Both the position numbers and the translations under genes were made by a program. A stretch of DNA of 64,000 nt from Platynereis dumerilii. Its lineage: Eukaryota > Annelida > Polychaeta > Phyllodocida > Nereididae. Below are positions 10,980-22,200 of the stretch, one piece after another; the stretch's first letter is position 1, and each line of letters opens with the position of its first letter. The stretch covers positions 16,704,632 through 16,768,631 of the forward strand of contig JAPTHN010000013.1 in the NCBI GenBank assembly GCA_026936325.1, in the 5' to 3' direction. A model generated the notes under the pieces. It did no database searches. It worked only from the letters and a program-made list of their open reading frames with translations, and was not told the origin of the DNA.

Positions 10980-11472
10980 TACGTCTTGTATTTTTGCACT
11001 GATTTGGTTTTCTCTATCACACAGACACAGACAGGGAGTCTAGGATCCGCAGGATGGAACTCCATCTGACAAGGTTCCCATCCGGCTGGATAATATCAGA
11101 ACCAAGTCTCAGCAGCCAGAATTCGAGCAGCCATTGAACCAAGTCCCATGCAGAGAAAAAGAGGAAAAGGAGAAAATTATTTAATTGCATATCCTCATGG
11201 CCTTCTTTCTCCCACCTGCTCCAGCTTCCTCCTCCTCCTCCTAATCCCAATACAAAAACAAACCATATGTCATGTTTACCATTGTATTCTCAAGGGAACA
11301 ACAAACTTCCTTCCCTAAGTGCATGTTGAGCAGAGGTCACTTATTGCACTTACAAATGACCTTGCACCTGACTCTCGTGACTTTTCCTGACCTTGATGGT
11401 TTCCCTTGACCTTCAAATGACCTTGAGCCATGTCAGAGACACCTGACGGATCGATTCTGCAAACAATGGGGG

Positions 11473-11884
11473 CAGTGGTCGAAATAGCTCATGTTATTTG
11501 GGGGGGTCTTTCAAGTTCCAAGGCCTGAAGAGTTGAAGCTGTTGTAGCCGGAATTCCGCGGGATGACAGAAGCGCTTTACAGCCGGAGTGTTTCAGATGC
11601 TCTAAAAATGAATTCCGAGCACTTTATATTCATGTTTTATCTCAGAAAATTAGTTTTGAAAACCCTATTGGTGACGTATATAAATCACAACAGGTTGTAG
11701 TTCGCTGATTAGTCTTTACTTGCTGGTTCATGCTTATTCCTCCTACCAAATTCACTATTTGGGGATTTGGGGGGGGGGTTTTCAGGACCCCCTCTGGGTC
11801 CTTCTTAAAAATGCATTTGAGGGGGTCCCAAGAGCATTTGGGGGGGTCAAGACCCCCTTGACCCCCCCCTTATTTCGACCACTG
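11473..11884. mobile_element. hAT-type MITE, copy 1, 412 bp
   Basis: The ends are CAGTGGTCGAAATA and its exact complement TATTTCGACCACTG, with an exact 8-bp duplication AATGGGGG at 11465-11472 and 11885-11892. CAGTG ends with 8-bp duplications define the hAT superfamily. The interior carries GGGGGGTC runs near both ends. A second copy of the same length lies at 24694-25105 in the opposite orientation. There is no transposase. Confidence 0.92.
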
Positions 11885-12118
11885 AATGGGGGTGTGTTAA
11901 CTGTTAAGCGATTGCGGATTGTTTGTACTTCCTAATCAGATATGGGCTAAAGAGGAAGGAAATATGGGGGAGGGGTGTATACTACATTGTCTTGACTGTA
12001 TTACACAGGGTATAAAATAAGAATGCAACAATCCCAACATGTGCAGTGGTCAATGTGAAATGTGCAGTGATCGACCAGATTTGTGCTGTGATCACATTCA
12101 CCCTTTTTGTGCTAACTC

Positions 12119-12279
12119 CAGTGATGGAAATGGCGGGGGGGGGGGGGACCAGGACATTTTAGCCAAAATTATACTCTGGTGGCAGGATTTTTTTCCTTTT
12201 AAAAATTTGGAAGGGCACGCTGCCATGCACTGCACCAGTCGAGAGCTCACTCGACGAAAATTTTCCATTTCCATCACTG
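12119..12279. mobile_element. hAT-type MITE, 161 bp
   Basis: CAGTGATGGAAATGG at the left end pairs with CCATTTCCATCACTG at the right. The flanking octamers GCTAACTC and GTTAAATC differ at two positions, so the duplication has aged. The interior holds a run of G and a run of T. Confidence 0.75.
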
Positions 12280-12317
12280 GTTAAATCACAGTGAACTGTA
12301 GAATCAGGGGTGCCGGA

Positions 12318-12407
12318 AGGAAACACGGGCCGCAGGGGCGGTCGGTCAGGAAACATGGGCCGCAGGGGCGGTCGGTCAGGAAACACGGGCCGCAGGGGCG
12401 GTCGGTC
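12318..12407. repeat. 30-bp tandem repeat, three copies
   Basis: Three units at 12318, 12348 and 12378, each containing GGGCCGCAGGGGCGGTCGGT, with one base difference. GC-rich against an AT-rich background. A 30-bp period keeps a reading frame open on both strands. Confidence 0.9.
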
Positions 12408-13484
12408 AGGAAAGGGCAAACCTAATTCGCATGACAAAAAATTATGCAGCGGCAATAATAATTTTGAATATATACTTATAGATGTAGGCATAAATTTAAT
12501 GTAAATTAAGGCCTAATGACCTTTTTTCTTGTAGATGAAAAGGGCAACCTTGCCCCTCCTGTTCTGGCACCCTTGTGTAGAATCCCTACAATATACATCA
12601 TATTTCAACCACTGTATTATATTTGCCTGCCCGATGATAGTCATCTCTGGAAATCTGCACTGTTTGATCTTAGGGAATAAGAAATAGATCGGAAACTCAC
12701 TTTAAAAGTCATAAAACCGTAATCATTACATGGTCATTACCAAGGTTTCATATTGAGTTGTTAATCACATATTTTCTTTGACTAGCACAGTACCCGTGAA
12801 AGGGGAATGAGAAAAGGATGAAGGATAAATGGTGATTGAAAAGTGGCCCATCCCTCCCTCTTCGGAGTCCAGGGAGAATCATCAACCAACCACCAGCATT
12901 GGAGAATATTTAATTTAGCCTATTGATGGTGGTGCATAAATGAGTAATAAGTGCAGTGGTATAGGCCTAATATGATCAGATTGAGATAGCAGACCCACTT
13001 ATGGTTGTTGTATGGCATGAAATAATGTTGCTTGCAAATTTTTAGCTATGGGCAATGAATAGTTTAGGAGGAGTAGCGTAAAGCATCCATGAATTAAGGG
13101 TATGATGATGATGATGATGATGTACACACTGTGCTTCAGTGAGCACAGAGCATCTTCATCTTCACCCCTTTAGAAGATAGAGGCTGCAAATGAATATAAT
13201 TCATTTTTTGTCTTGAGTACATAAAGCTAACTCATATGCATCCAGCAGATTTTGACAATTAGGCCACGGTTTTTTGATTCCTTGTTACTCGGAACTTTCT
13301 CGAAGGTATATGGACCAGTCGGTCGGTCGGCAAATAAAAAAAAAGTTGCGAGGCACCGGTTATTTTATTTCCAAATTTCATAAGAGAGCAGTCGGTCGGA
13401 CTAAAAAAATTAAATTTTTCGCACCGGTACTCAAAAATGTTTACGGCTGTGGAAAAATTATTGGTTATTCTTGCAATGTTATTA
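12408..13484. other. No gene recognised; minor repeats
   Basis: Contains a short GAT microsatellite near 13100-13122. Near 13315-13430 are two loose copies of a block with CAGTCGGTCGG, an A-run and GCACCGGT. No element ends were found around them. Confidence 0.5.
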
Positions 13485-13869
13485 CAGTTTGTCACGTCAA
13501 GCATTGAGACAGAAATATGGCATTGTTTGTACAGTCCATAAAAATCAACGCAATGAGATTGGTGGATCTGCTGATGCATATTTGAGTAGAACTAAGTCTT
13601 GGGTGGTGCTGTGGTGCACTTTTGTGACGTCATTGTCTATTGTGTGTCAGATTGGTGGCATCACAAATGTCAACATTTTGCGAAATTGGACCATCATTTT
13701 CATAAATTGGCAAATATCGGACAAAAACGGCACAAAAACATCGCAAAAATTTTATATTCGAATTACAAAAAAGCTAAGCTTCACATAGGTAAGTGTATTT
13801 CTGCTGTGGGACGTCTGGTTGCTGAGATATCTGACCAAACGTCTGTCCTCTGCTTGACGTGACAAACTA
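13485..13869. mobile_element. TA-flanked MITE with 18-bp inverted ends, 385 bp
   Basis: AGTTTGTCACGTCAAGCA (13486-13503) is perfectly complementary to TGCTTGACGTGACAAACT (13851-13868). TA stands one base outside each end, as expected for Tc1/mariner or pogo-like elements. The interior frames (13471-13862) show no transposase motif. Confidence 0.75.
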
Positions 13870-14054
13870 TAGGTCACATCACTCATCAGTGAGGTCAAAA
13901 TGACCACTCATTCATTACATGTAATTATATCATTGATGTCATCAAACACACAAACGTTATCACCTCTCTTTTTCTGGCTGTAATATTGTGTCCATTCACT
14001 TCACTTGTGAGTGGCCACAGTTGGGGTTATATATTTGCAGCACTATTCATAACT

Positions 14055-14243
<189 letters not shown>

Positions 14244-14767
14244 CTTTCTGTATATAGATCTAATCTATTATATATGTCTATCATTTCACTTGACATTGTT
14301 AATTTGTCACAGCATTTTACAGATTTTACCAAAACTGGATGTCTTGAACTTTCAAATCTAGCTTTTAGATAGTTTACTCGGACAGTCAATATGTTACATT
14401 CCATTATAAGAATAACCCTCTGCTTTCCCTGAGTGAAGAATAGGAGTAGGCCTACTTGTTATACAATATTACCACATGGTTGTTCTAAGAAAGGAATATA
14501 ATTCATGCAGCTAGCCGAATGCAGGCAATGGCCACACAAATTATGCAATTATATCTCAATATCTTAAGCAACACCTGCATCTAGTGGTCAGATAGAGTCA
14601 ATGATGAGCATTCCTGAACTAACTATTGCACTCCATTCTATGTATTTGTGTAGCAGTATTAGTAAATTTATTCATGGATCTTTAACTTATGACCTGTATA
14701 GCTCTTTCATTTGTTAGATCCATGATGAGTAAATTAACACTTGCTGAACTGTGAAAAGCTAAAAATA
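14244..14767. other. No recognisable feature
   Basis: AT-rich spacer between the microsatellite and the 45-bp array. It contains one TAGGCCTA palindrome near 14447. Confidence 0.5.
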
Positions 14768-16119
14768 CACAAACTGATTGATCGTCGATTCTAACTAACT
14801 CCTTTGGACAGTCACAAACTGATTGATCCTCGATTCTAACTAACACCTTTGGTCAGTCACAAATTGCCTGATCTCGATTCTATTCATCTCCTTTGGACAG
14901 TCACAAACTGATTGATCCTTGATTCTAACTAACTCCTTTGGACAGTCACAAACTGATTGATCCTCGATTCTAACTAACTCCTTTGGACAGTCACAAACTG
15001 ATTGATCCTCGATTCTAACTAACTCCTTTGGACAGTCACAAACTGATTGATCCTCGATTCTAACTAACACCTTTGGTCAGTCACAAATTGCCTGATCTCG
15101 ATTCTATTTATCTCTTTTGGACAGTCACAAACTGATTGATCCTCGATTCTAACTAACTCTTTTGGACAGTCACAAACTGATTGATCCTCGATTCTAACTA
15201 ACTCTTTTGGACAGTCACAAACTGATTGATCCTCGATTCTAACTAACTTCTTTGGACAGTCACAAACTGATTGATCCTCGATTCTAACTAACTCTTTTGG
15301 ACAGTCACAAACTGATTGATCCTTGATTGTAACTAACTCCTTTGGACAGTCACAAACTGATTGATCCTTGATTTTAATTAACTCCTTTGGACAGTCACAA
15401 ACTGATTGATCCTTGATTCTAACTAACTCCTTTGGACAGTCACAGACTGATTGATCCTCGATTCTGACTAATTCTTTTAGGACAGTCACAAACTGATTGA
15501 TCCTTGATTCTACCCAACTCCTTTGGACAGTCAAAAACGTATTGATCCTTGATTCTAAGTAACTCCCTTGGACAGTCACAAACTGATTAGCCTCGATTCT
15601 AACTAACTCTTTTGGACAGTCTCAAACTGATTGATCCTTGAATCTAACTAACTTCTTCGGACAGTCACAAACTGATTGATCCTCGATTCTAACTAAATCC
15701 TTCGGACAGTCACAAACTGATTGATCCTCAATTCTTATTAACTCTTTTGGACAGTCACAAACTGATTGATCGTCGATTCTAACTAACTCTTTCGGTCAGT
15801 CGCAAATTGATTGATCCTCAATCCTAGCCAAATCATTCAGTCAGTCACTAATTGCCAGATCCTCAGTTCTAACTACGGTCAGTCACAAATTGATTTCAAA
15901 CTAAATACTTTGGTCAGTCACAAATTGATTGATCTTTGTTTCCGACTGAATCCTTTGGTCAGTCACAAATTGCCAGATCCAGATTCTGTCTAAATCCTTT
16001 GGTCAGTCACAAATTGCCGGATCCTCAACTCTGACTAACACCTACAGTCAGTCACAAATTTGCTGATTCTTAATTGTAAGTAACTCCTCTGATCAGTCAA
16101 AATTACTTGATCTTTGCTC
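14768..16119. repeat. 45-bp minisatellite, about 30 copies
   Basis: The unit reads TCACAAACTGATTGATCCTC, then GATTCTAACTAACTCC, then TTTGGACAG. Copies are very alike from 14768 to about 15700 and drift towards 16100, where CACAAATTGCCAGATCC variants appear. The period is 15 codons, so minus-strand frames at 14840-15070 and 15064-15579 spell LVRIEDQSVCDCPKE over and over. These are likely artefacts of the period. The array ends about 60 bp before the LINE start codon at 16181. Confidence 0.92.
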
Positions 16120-16149
16120 CTCGAACCTGACCAAATTGCCCTGCTCATT

Positions 16150-19100
16150 AATAACTTCCTGAATTAAACTAATAGCAACAATGCACAAGTATAGAAAGCT
16201 TTACTCTGATGTTCTGCGGACTGGTTTAAGTAAAAATGTCAACAGTTTGCCAACAACAACAGCCTCATCTCTACCAAATGCAAAATGTACAGGTAGCAAC
16301 AGTGGCTCTATTAAACTCTCAAACAGGTTTGAGATTTTAGCGCAAACGGTTTCTATGTCAGCTCGCATAGACAAAATCAGAAATCATCCCCCTAAAACAA
16401 ATGTCACACCAAACTATACTTTGAAAACCTGTGTGTGGAACGCTCAAAGTTTGAGGCAGAAAACACAAACAGTTAATGACTACATCAATGAGCATGATCT
16501 AGACATCTTTCTTTTCACTGAGACTTGGTTGAAAGATGATGATGCAGTTGAAATTGGCGAGTTGGAGCAAAACGGTGGATATTTCTTTCTAAGTTCACCT
16601 CGGTTAGGAAGACCAGGTGGTGGAGTAGGTTGCCTTGTCAGATCTGGCATTCAAGCAATTAAAAAAGATCGCGTGAAGACCAAGACCTTTGAACACATGG
16701 AAATCCAAGTCCAATTAGATGGAAAAATTGTTACAATTCTTCTGGTGTACCGCCCAGAGCCATCCAACAAAAATAAGTACAGTCTTGCAGAATTCTTTGT
16801 AGAATTCACTAAGTTTCTGGTACACTATCAAACGTTAAACAATGAAATCATAATTACAGGTGATTTCAACTTTCATATGAACAAACCAGGTGATAGCAAG
16901 GTTATTCAATTTAGCAACATCCTTGAAATGTTTGATCTTGTACAGCATGTAGCCGGGCCAACACACAAAGATGGCAATACACTGGACCTTGTGATTACTC
17001 GAGAAAAGTCAATATTTAACAACTGTATGGTCAGTGATCTGCTCTCAGATCATAACTGCATTCTGTTTGACATTGCAATAAAGAAAGCAAAAAAACGCAA
17101 GAAGAAGATCAGCTTCAGAAAAACAAGTAAAATCAATTTCCAGGATTTCAAAAAAGATATTGGAAGGCATCTGTCCGAAGATGGGCTGGAACACAAAGAT
17201 CTCAATGAACTTGTTCTTCTCTATGATTCAACCAAAGTGGTTCTAGATAAACATGCTCCCGTTAAAACAAGAGAAGTAACTCTGCGCAAACCAACTCCAT
17301 TTAACAATGCTGATATTAAGATTCTTAAATCAGCTAAGAGAAAAGCAGAGAGATTATGGAGGAGAACCAAACTTGAAAATGATTGGGAGTCATTCAAGGA
17401 AAAAAGAAATGCATTGAATCTTCAGCTGAGCCACCTCAAATCCGAAGATCTGCGAGTTAAGATTAAAGACTCCAATGGTGATGCAAAGAAATTGTTTAAG
17501 TTATTGAACTCAAGTCTGAACAGAAAACAGGACCTACCTCTCCCATCGCACACAAATGAAATTAACTTAGCAAATGATTTTAATAATTTCTTTGACGAAA
17601 AGATTAAAACACTTAGGTCCAAGTTGGACTCTACACATAATGAGACTGTTAATGATATTGAAACCACCTCTCATACGCTTCGATACTTCAGAAGCTTATC
17701 TCAAAGCGACATAAAGAAACTGATTGGGGAAATGCCAGTTAAACACTGTCAACTTGATCCTATCCCGACGTGGCTTCTGCTCGAATGCATCAATGAATAC
17801 CTCCCAATTATAACCATTATTGTCAATAAGTCACTCACACAGGGAGAAATGCCTATGAAGTTGAAGCATGCTTTAGTAAAACCTCTTTTGAAAAAATGTG
17901 GACTGGATCTTATCAAAAAGAACTATAGACCTGTATCAAATCTGTCTTTCCTTGGCAAACTAATTGAAAGTGCTGTTATTAAACAATACACAGACCATCT
18001 TACTATGAACAACCTAGATGACAAGAAACAGTCAGCTTACAGAAAATTTCACAGCACTGAAACCCTTCTGACGAAGATCCACGATGATATCATGTTGAAC
18101 ATGGCCAAAGGAGAGGTAACAATGCTTGTACTGTTGGACCTTTCAGCAGCTTTTGATACTATAGATCACAATATACTACTGAAACGTTTGGAAAGCAGAT
18201 ACGGTGTTCATGATTCCGCACTATGCTGGTTCAAGTCATACATTTCTGAAAGGTCACAGTCAGTGGTAATTAACGACAAAGCATCAAACAAATTGCCACT
18301 CAAATTTGGAGTTCCTCAAGGCTCAAAACTAGGACCAATCCTATTTAATTCATACATTTCTCCGTTAAGCGAAGTGGCTGCAAAAAATCAAGTCAAAGAC
18401 CAAAAGTATGCTGATGATGAGCAACTTATTCTCTCTTTCAAACTAACTTTCTTAGATCAGAGAAATGCAGTAGATAAAATGGAAAAGTGCATTGCTGAAA
18501 TCAGGAAATTTCTCCATGAAAACAAGCTTTGTAACAATGGAGAAAAAACAGAACTACTGCTCATTGGCAGTCCGCACCAACTTAATAAACTCCAGGTATC
18601 ATCAATCCATGTTGACAATGTTAAAATTAATGCAGCTGATCATGTCAGGAATCTTGGTGTAATTTTTGACAAAAACATGACAATGGAAAAACAAGTCAAC
18701 AAAATGTGCCGGAATGCCTATTTCAACTTGAGAAACATTGCAAAAGTTAGGAAGTCATTGGACAAGGAAACTTGCAAAACAGTAGTCAATGCTCTTGTGA
18801 CTCCTCACTTAGACTACAGAAATGGTCTTTTGTATGGAGCATCGAGTCGTCTAATGAATAAACTTCAAGTGGCTCAAAACTCAGCGGTTCGACTCATTGA
18901 AAAATTGCAAAAGCATGACAGTGTAAGCCAGCACAGGAAACAACTACATTGGTTGCCAATTCCAGCTAGAATACAATTCAAACTCCTGTTAACAACTTGG
19001 AAAGCAGTCAACGGACAAGCTCCTTTGTATATTCAAAATCTGATTCAGCGAAAATCTGAACGACACAGTAACCTGAGAAGCAATAACAAAATGCTCTTAA

Positions 19101-19345
19101 ATGAACCAACTTCCTGCAATCAGAATAAATATGCAGACAGAGCCTTTTCGCATTGTGCTCCTAAACTGTGGAACCAACTCCCAGAGATTGTCAAAGCCTC
19201 TAAGACATGTGAAGGCTTCAAGAAAAATCTTAAAACCTATCTGTTTAAGAGCTTCTACAAATAAATCCATCATGCACAAGCGCTACTGAGCAGTTTACTG
19301 GAATTAGCGCTATATAAATGTCTATTATTATTATTATTATTATTA
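16150..19345 (+). mobile_element. Near-complete CR1/L2-group LINE
   Basis: It consists of one long protein frame, a 3' untranslated region of about 75 bp and a tail GCGCTATATAAATGTCTATT followed by ATT repeats to about 19345. That 3' end is typical of CR1/L2-type elements that prime on a simple repeat. The 5' limit is unclear because a 45-bp minisatellite abuts it. No separate ORF1 (nucleic-acid chaperone) is visible upstream. Confidence 0.85.
16181..19264 (+). CDS. LINE endonuclease/reverse transcriptase, 1027 residues, uninterrupted
   Basis: The protein would nick genomic DNA and copy LINE RNA at the nick. An apurinic-type endonuclease fills about residues 80-310: CVWNAQS (85), FTETWL (112), TGDFNFH (236), LDLVIT (278) and SDHN (299) supply the expected Asn, Glu, Asp and His. 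The reverse transcriptase follows: NYRPVSNLSFLGKLIE (581), LDLSAAFDTIDH (652), GVPQGSKLGP (710) and the catalytic YADD (743-746). The C-terminal tail carries HWLPIPARIQFKLLL and APKLWNQLPE. The ATG context CAACAATGC is good and the preceding stretch is non-coding. An intact frame of full length suggests recent insertion or activity. Whether it still moves cannot be told from sequence alone. Confidence 0.93.
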   Translation: MHKYRKLYSDVLRTGLSKNVNSLPTTTASSLPNAKCTGSNSGSIKLSNRFEILAQTVSMSARIDKIRNHPPKTNVTPNYTLKTCVWNAQSLRQKTQTVNDYINEHDLDIFLFTETWLKDDDAVEIGELEQNGGYFFLSSPRLGRPGGGVGCLVRSGIQAIKKDRVKTKTFEHMEIQVQLDGKIVTILLVYRPEPSNKNKYSLAEFFVEFTKFLVHYQTLNNEIIITGDFNFHMNKPGDSKVIQFSNILEMFDLVQHVAGPTHKDGNTLDLVITREKSIFNNCMVSDLLSDHNCILFDIAIKKAKKRKKKISFRKTSKINFQDFKKDIGRHLSEDGLEHKDLNELVLLYDSTKVVLDKHAPVKTREVTLRKPTPFNNADIKILKSAKRKAERLWRRTKLENDWESFKEKRNALNLQLSHLKSEDLRVKIKDSNGDAKKLFKLLNSSLNRKQDLPLPSHTNEINLANDFNNFFDEKIKTLRSKLDSTHNETVNDIETTSHTLRYFRSLSQSDIKKLIGEMPVKHCQLDPIPTWLLLECINEYLPIITIIVNKSLTQGEMPMKLKHALVKPLLKKCGLDLIKKNYRPVSNLSFLGKLIESAVIKQYTDHLTMNNLDDKKQSAYRKFHSTETLLTKIHDDIMLNMAKGEVTMLVLLDLSAAFDTIDHNILLKRLESRYGVHDSALCWFKSYISERSQSVVINDKASNKLPLKFGVPQGSKLGPILFNSYISPLSEVAAKNQVKDQKYADDEQLILSFKLTFLDQRNAVDKMEKCIAEIRKFLHENKLCNNGEKTELLLIGSPHQLNKLQVSSIHVDNVKINAADHVRNLGVIFDKNMTMEKQVNKMCRNAYFNLRNIAKVRKSLDKETCKTVVNALVTPHLDYRNGLLYGASSRLMNKLQVAQNSAVRLIEKLQKHDSVSQHRKQLHWLPIPARIQFKLLLTTWKAVNGQAPLYIQNLIQRKSERHSNLRSNNKMLLNEPTSCNQNKYADRAFSHCAPKLWNQLPEIVKASKTCEGFKKNLKTYLFKSFYK

Positions 19346-19486
19346 CAGAATAGGATTACTTAAAATCAGTTCTTCATTCTTGTTATTATAAATTGGCATC
19401 AAGACCAACACCTGCCTTTCATTCTGACCATGACAGTACCTGTCATGTTCTGACCAGGGACATAGGGGCAATCCAAGATGGCGAAT

Positions 19487-19968
19487 TATCAACGGCATCG
19501 CCCCTCCCTATCTCAGGGAAAATTTCACTTATGCAAGTGAAATTCATGACCACCAAACTCAGGCCTCGACATCCAAAAACCTATTTATTACACGTGGCCA
19601 CAGAAATTCATTAACAGTGTCCGGTGCCAGGTTGTGGAATGGCCTTCCGACAGAAATCCCGGAAGCCAGAAACATTGAAACTTTCAGGAAGAAAGTCTCC
19701 AAATTTATTATTTTACGGACAGACAAATTTTAATTTGTGTTATCTCGATTTTAAATTACAAAGACTTTTTTAACCTTCAAAATCGATTTTAAATTTCCAA
19801 AGACTGTTTTTATCTAAACTCGATTTTATGGACTCTTGCATTTTATCATTTCTCATGTTCTTTATTTTTGTTATCATTTATATTTCATGTTACAGCATAG
19901 CTGAAAATAACAGTGTATACTGAAATGCTATTGCTTAATAAACTTGGAAACTTGTAAACTTGTAAACC
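19487..19968 (+). mobile_element. LINE 3' fragment
   Basis: An open frame from about 19487 to a TAA near 19731 encodes NGIAPPYLRENF, then VSGARLWNGLPTEIPEARN and FRKKVSKFI, the usual C-terminus of CR1-like LINEs. A 3' untranslated part ends in AATAAACTTGGAAACTTG repeats at about 19968. It is strongly 5'-truncated and sits just downstream of the complete LINE, but its sequence differs, so it is a separate insertion. Confidence 0.75.
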
Positions 19969-20228
19969 AAGATGGCACTTGTGCAAGCTAAATGGCAATT
20001 AAGCCTGACACTGGGGGTGTCATGGTATGTGACACTGCCTTTCATTGTCAGATTGCAATTAGTTTGGTGTTTAGTTGCCAGACAAAGCCAATGACACTTC
20101 CAAGTGCTTCTGATGATCATGACACACTCCAATGGACCATTGCCTGTATCTTAAAGCAGGGAAAACGGCGGTAGGCTAATAAATAAAATACCGTGCAAGC
20201 ACTTTTTCAAAGCTGCGTCAAAGACTCT

Positions 20229-20397
20229 CCCTCCATAGAATACAAGTCAAGTCGTAGACACGCCACTACCAGTTGGTAGTACATGGTGTCTGCGAGTTGG
20301 TTGTCTACTAGTTGGTTGTCTACTAGTTGGTTGTCTACCAGTTGGTTTGTCTACGAGTTGGCGTGTCTACGAAGTGTCTTGATACCCCCTCCATAAT
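20229..20397. mobile_element. Foldback element with 18-bp internal repeats
   Basis: GTCGTAGACACGCCA near 20251 pairs with TGGCGTGTCTACGA near 20360, extending outward to CCCTCCATA and its complement. Inside, AGTTGGTTGTCTACTAGT is repeated about four times in tandem. No clear target duplication. Confidence 0.6.
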
Positions 20398-20492
20398 ATG
20401 CCCCCCCCTCAGATAAATCCCTGCTATCACCCCTTATCAACAACCACTATTGTTCCATGACCCCTATGTAATTATTGTGTCGGTCTATCTAT

Positions 20493-20660
20493 TTCTATTT
20501 TTTGAATTTGAATTTATTGAACCTCCAATGGAGAGAAATATGTATATACAAATTAACAATCATAAAAACACATATCACAGTCTAATTAAAAACAACACAA
20601 TGTAAAAACAATTTAAATCACAGTTGGTATTGATTTATAATCAAAAAGATATGATAGAGT
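20493..20660 (-). mobile_element. LINE 3' untranslated fragment (minus strand)
   Basis: Read on the minus strand, it ends in CAATAAATTCAAATTCAAA, the short-repeat tail of CR1-like LINEs. No coding part remains. Confidence 0.45.
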
Positions 20661-21600
20661 TTCTATGCATTTCTTAACTAGTTTTTATTTATTACTAGTT
20701 TTTTTTGTTAAACTTTTATTTTTTTACTTCTGTTTTTATCTGTTAAATGTTTTTATTTTTGATGTATGATGTATTTTTATACGAAATAAATATTATAATA
20801 GTCAATGGATTTGTGTGACAATTAAGGATTATCTGACCATAATAGTCACTTGGCTCTTGATTGGTATTGAACTATCAAGTGCGATTCTGAAGTGCAATTA
20901 GTGAAATACCCTTCAGTAATTGATAAGATGTAACTCTGGCTGCCTCAACTGATCCCTGAAACAGAATTGCTATTGAACATGCCCTGTTTGAACTTCACTT
21001 ATGTCACTTTATATGGTTCAATTGAGGGCGCTCCCAACAAAGAGAGGATGTGCCCGCTGGAAGAAGAAGAAGATGCATGCGCGCGCATCTCTGATAGCTT
21101 GACCCTTGACCCCAAATGCAACAGTCCTTCTATTTTCTTTATTAATTTTTTTGTTACGGGGTGCCACCAAAATCGACTGGGCTCAAGCAAAAATTCCATT
21201 GAGACTGTATTTCAAGTTTGAGTGAGATTGGTGAGAGGGGGCGATCGTGACAGTGCTAACAAGATCAGCCAAAATACTTAGGGTAAGAGCTGCTTGACGC
21301 TGCTAAAAGAGGATTTGTGGAATTTATTTTTTGAGCGGAAATGACAGACCCAGAGCGGCGGTTTCGCGTAACAAGAGATCAAAAAACCATCGCCTTATGT
21401 GCATGTTCTTATTTTAATCATAGCAACCTGAGTTATGGCAAAAATGTTAATAAATTTAAAAAAAACATGATTTTTTAAAACTCTTAAAACTCAAATAAAC
21501 CCTCCAATCCATGCCAAGCCGTAGATGAGACTACATTCATTAGAAAGCCAAGAATATCGTCCTTATGATGGTTATAATGGTTTAATCTTTGAATTTCCTC
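20661..21600. other. No recognisable gene
   Basis: AT-rich at first, then a mixed region around 20967-21370 with weak open frames on both strands and GC-rich patches. Nothing identifiable. Confidence 0.5.
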
Positions 21601-22200
21601 GAATTGAGTTACATCCCTCCTGAGCACCAACGTAAATCTAACCTTTCACTACGTAATTATTTAGGTTAGAATCAAACGTTGGGCCAAACAACGTATGACA
21701 AAGGTAGGGCAAATGTAATTTCCAAACGTTCCACTCAGATGGAAAACCAAACGTAGGTCGCAATGTTAGTAAGAGGTTGGGAGATAGTTTGTTTTATAGT
21801 TTGGCCTAACGTTAGAGTCACACTGAAGTCATACCTTTGGTTGAGAGGTTGGAAGAACGTTTGGTTGTAACGTTTGGTTAAACGTGTCAGTCATACGTAA
21901 GTCATACCTTTGGTTGACAGGTTTGAAGAACGTTTGACTATTACGTATGACCATACCTTTGATTCATAGGTTTGACGAACATCCATCTGAGAGGTTTTAG
22001 CAACCTTGGACTATTACGTATGACCATACCTTTGATTCATAGGTTTATCAAAGGTATGGTCACACGTTTGGTCATACGTAAGTTCCAAGGTTTCTCAAAC
22101 GTATCTTTGATATGTATGGACAACGTTTGAAAGTAATGTTCAGGGCAAACGTCTGATCATACGTATCTGCCAAAGGTTTGTTGAAGGTTTGCACAAAGTT
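21601..22200. repeat. Block of recurring AACGTTTGG / ATACCTTTG motifs
   Basis: Variants of CAAACGTTTGG, TACGTATGACCATACC and TTTGATTCATAGGTTT occur on both strands many times. One 38-bp segment is directly repeated at 21936-21973 and 22009-22046, and the latter runs into an inverted copy of CATACCTTTGAT. It may be part of a longer element reaching to about 23605, where GGAGGGATGCATTT mirrors ACATCCCTCC at 21610; that link is weak. Confidence 0.6.

Noticed and set aside
14840-15579. 15-residue repeat protein (LVRIEDQSVCDCPKE) on the minus strand
   Set aside because: The 45-bp repeat is a multiple of three, so the frame stays open by construction; there is no start region or unique flanking protein.
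14768-16119. CRISPR array
   Set aside because: Repeats are contiguous without unique spacers and the sequence is clearly eukaryotic.
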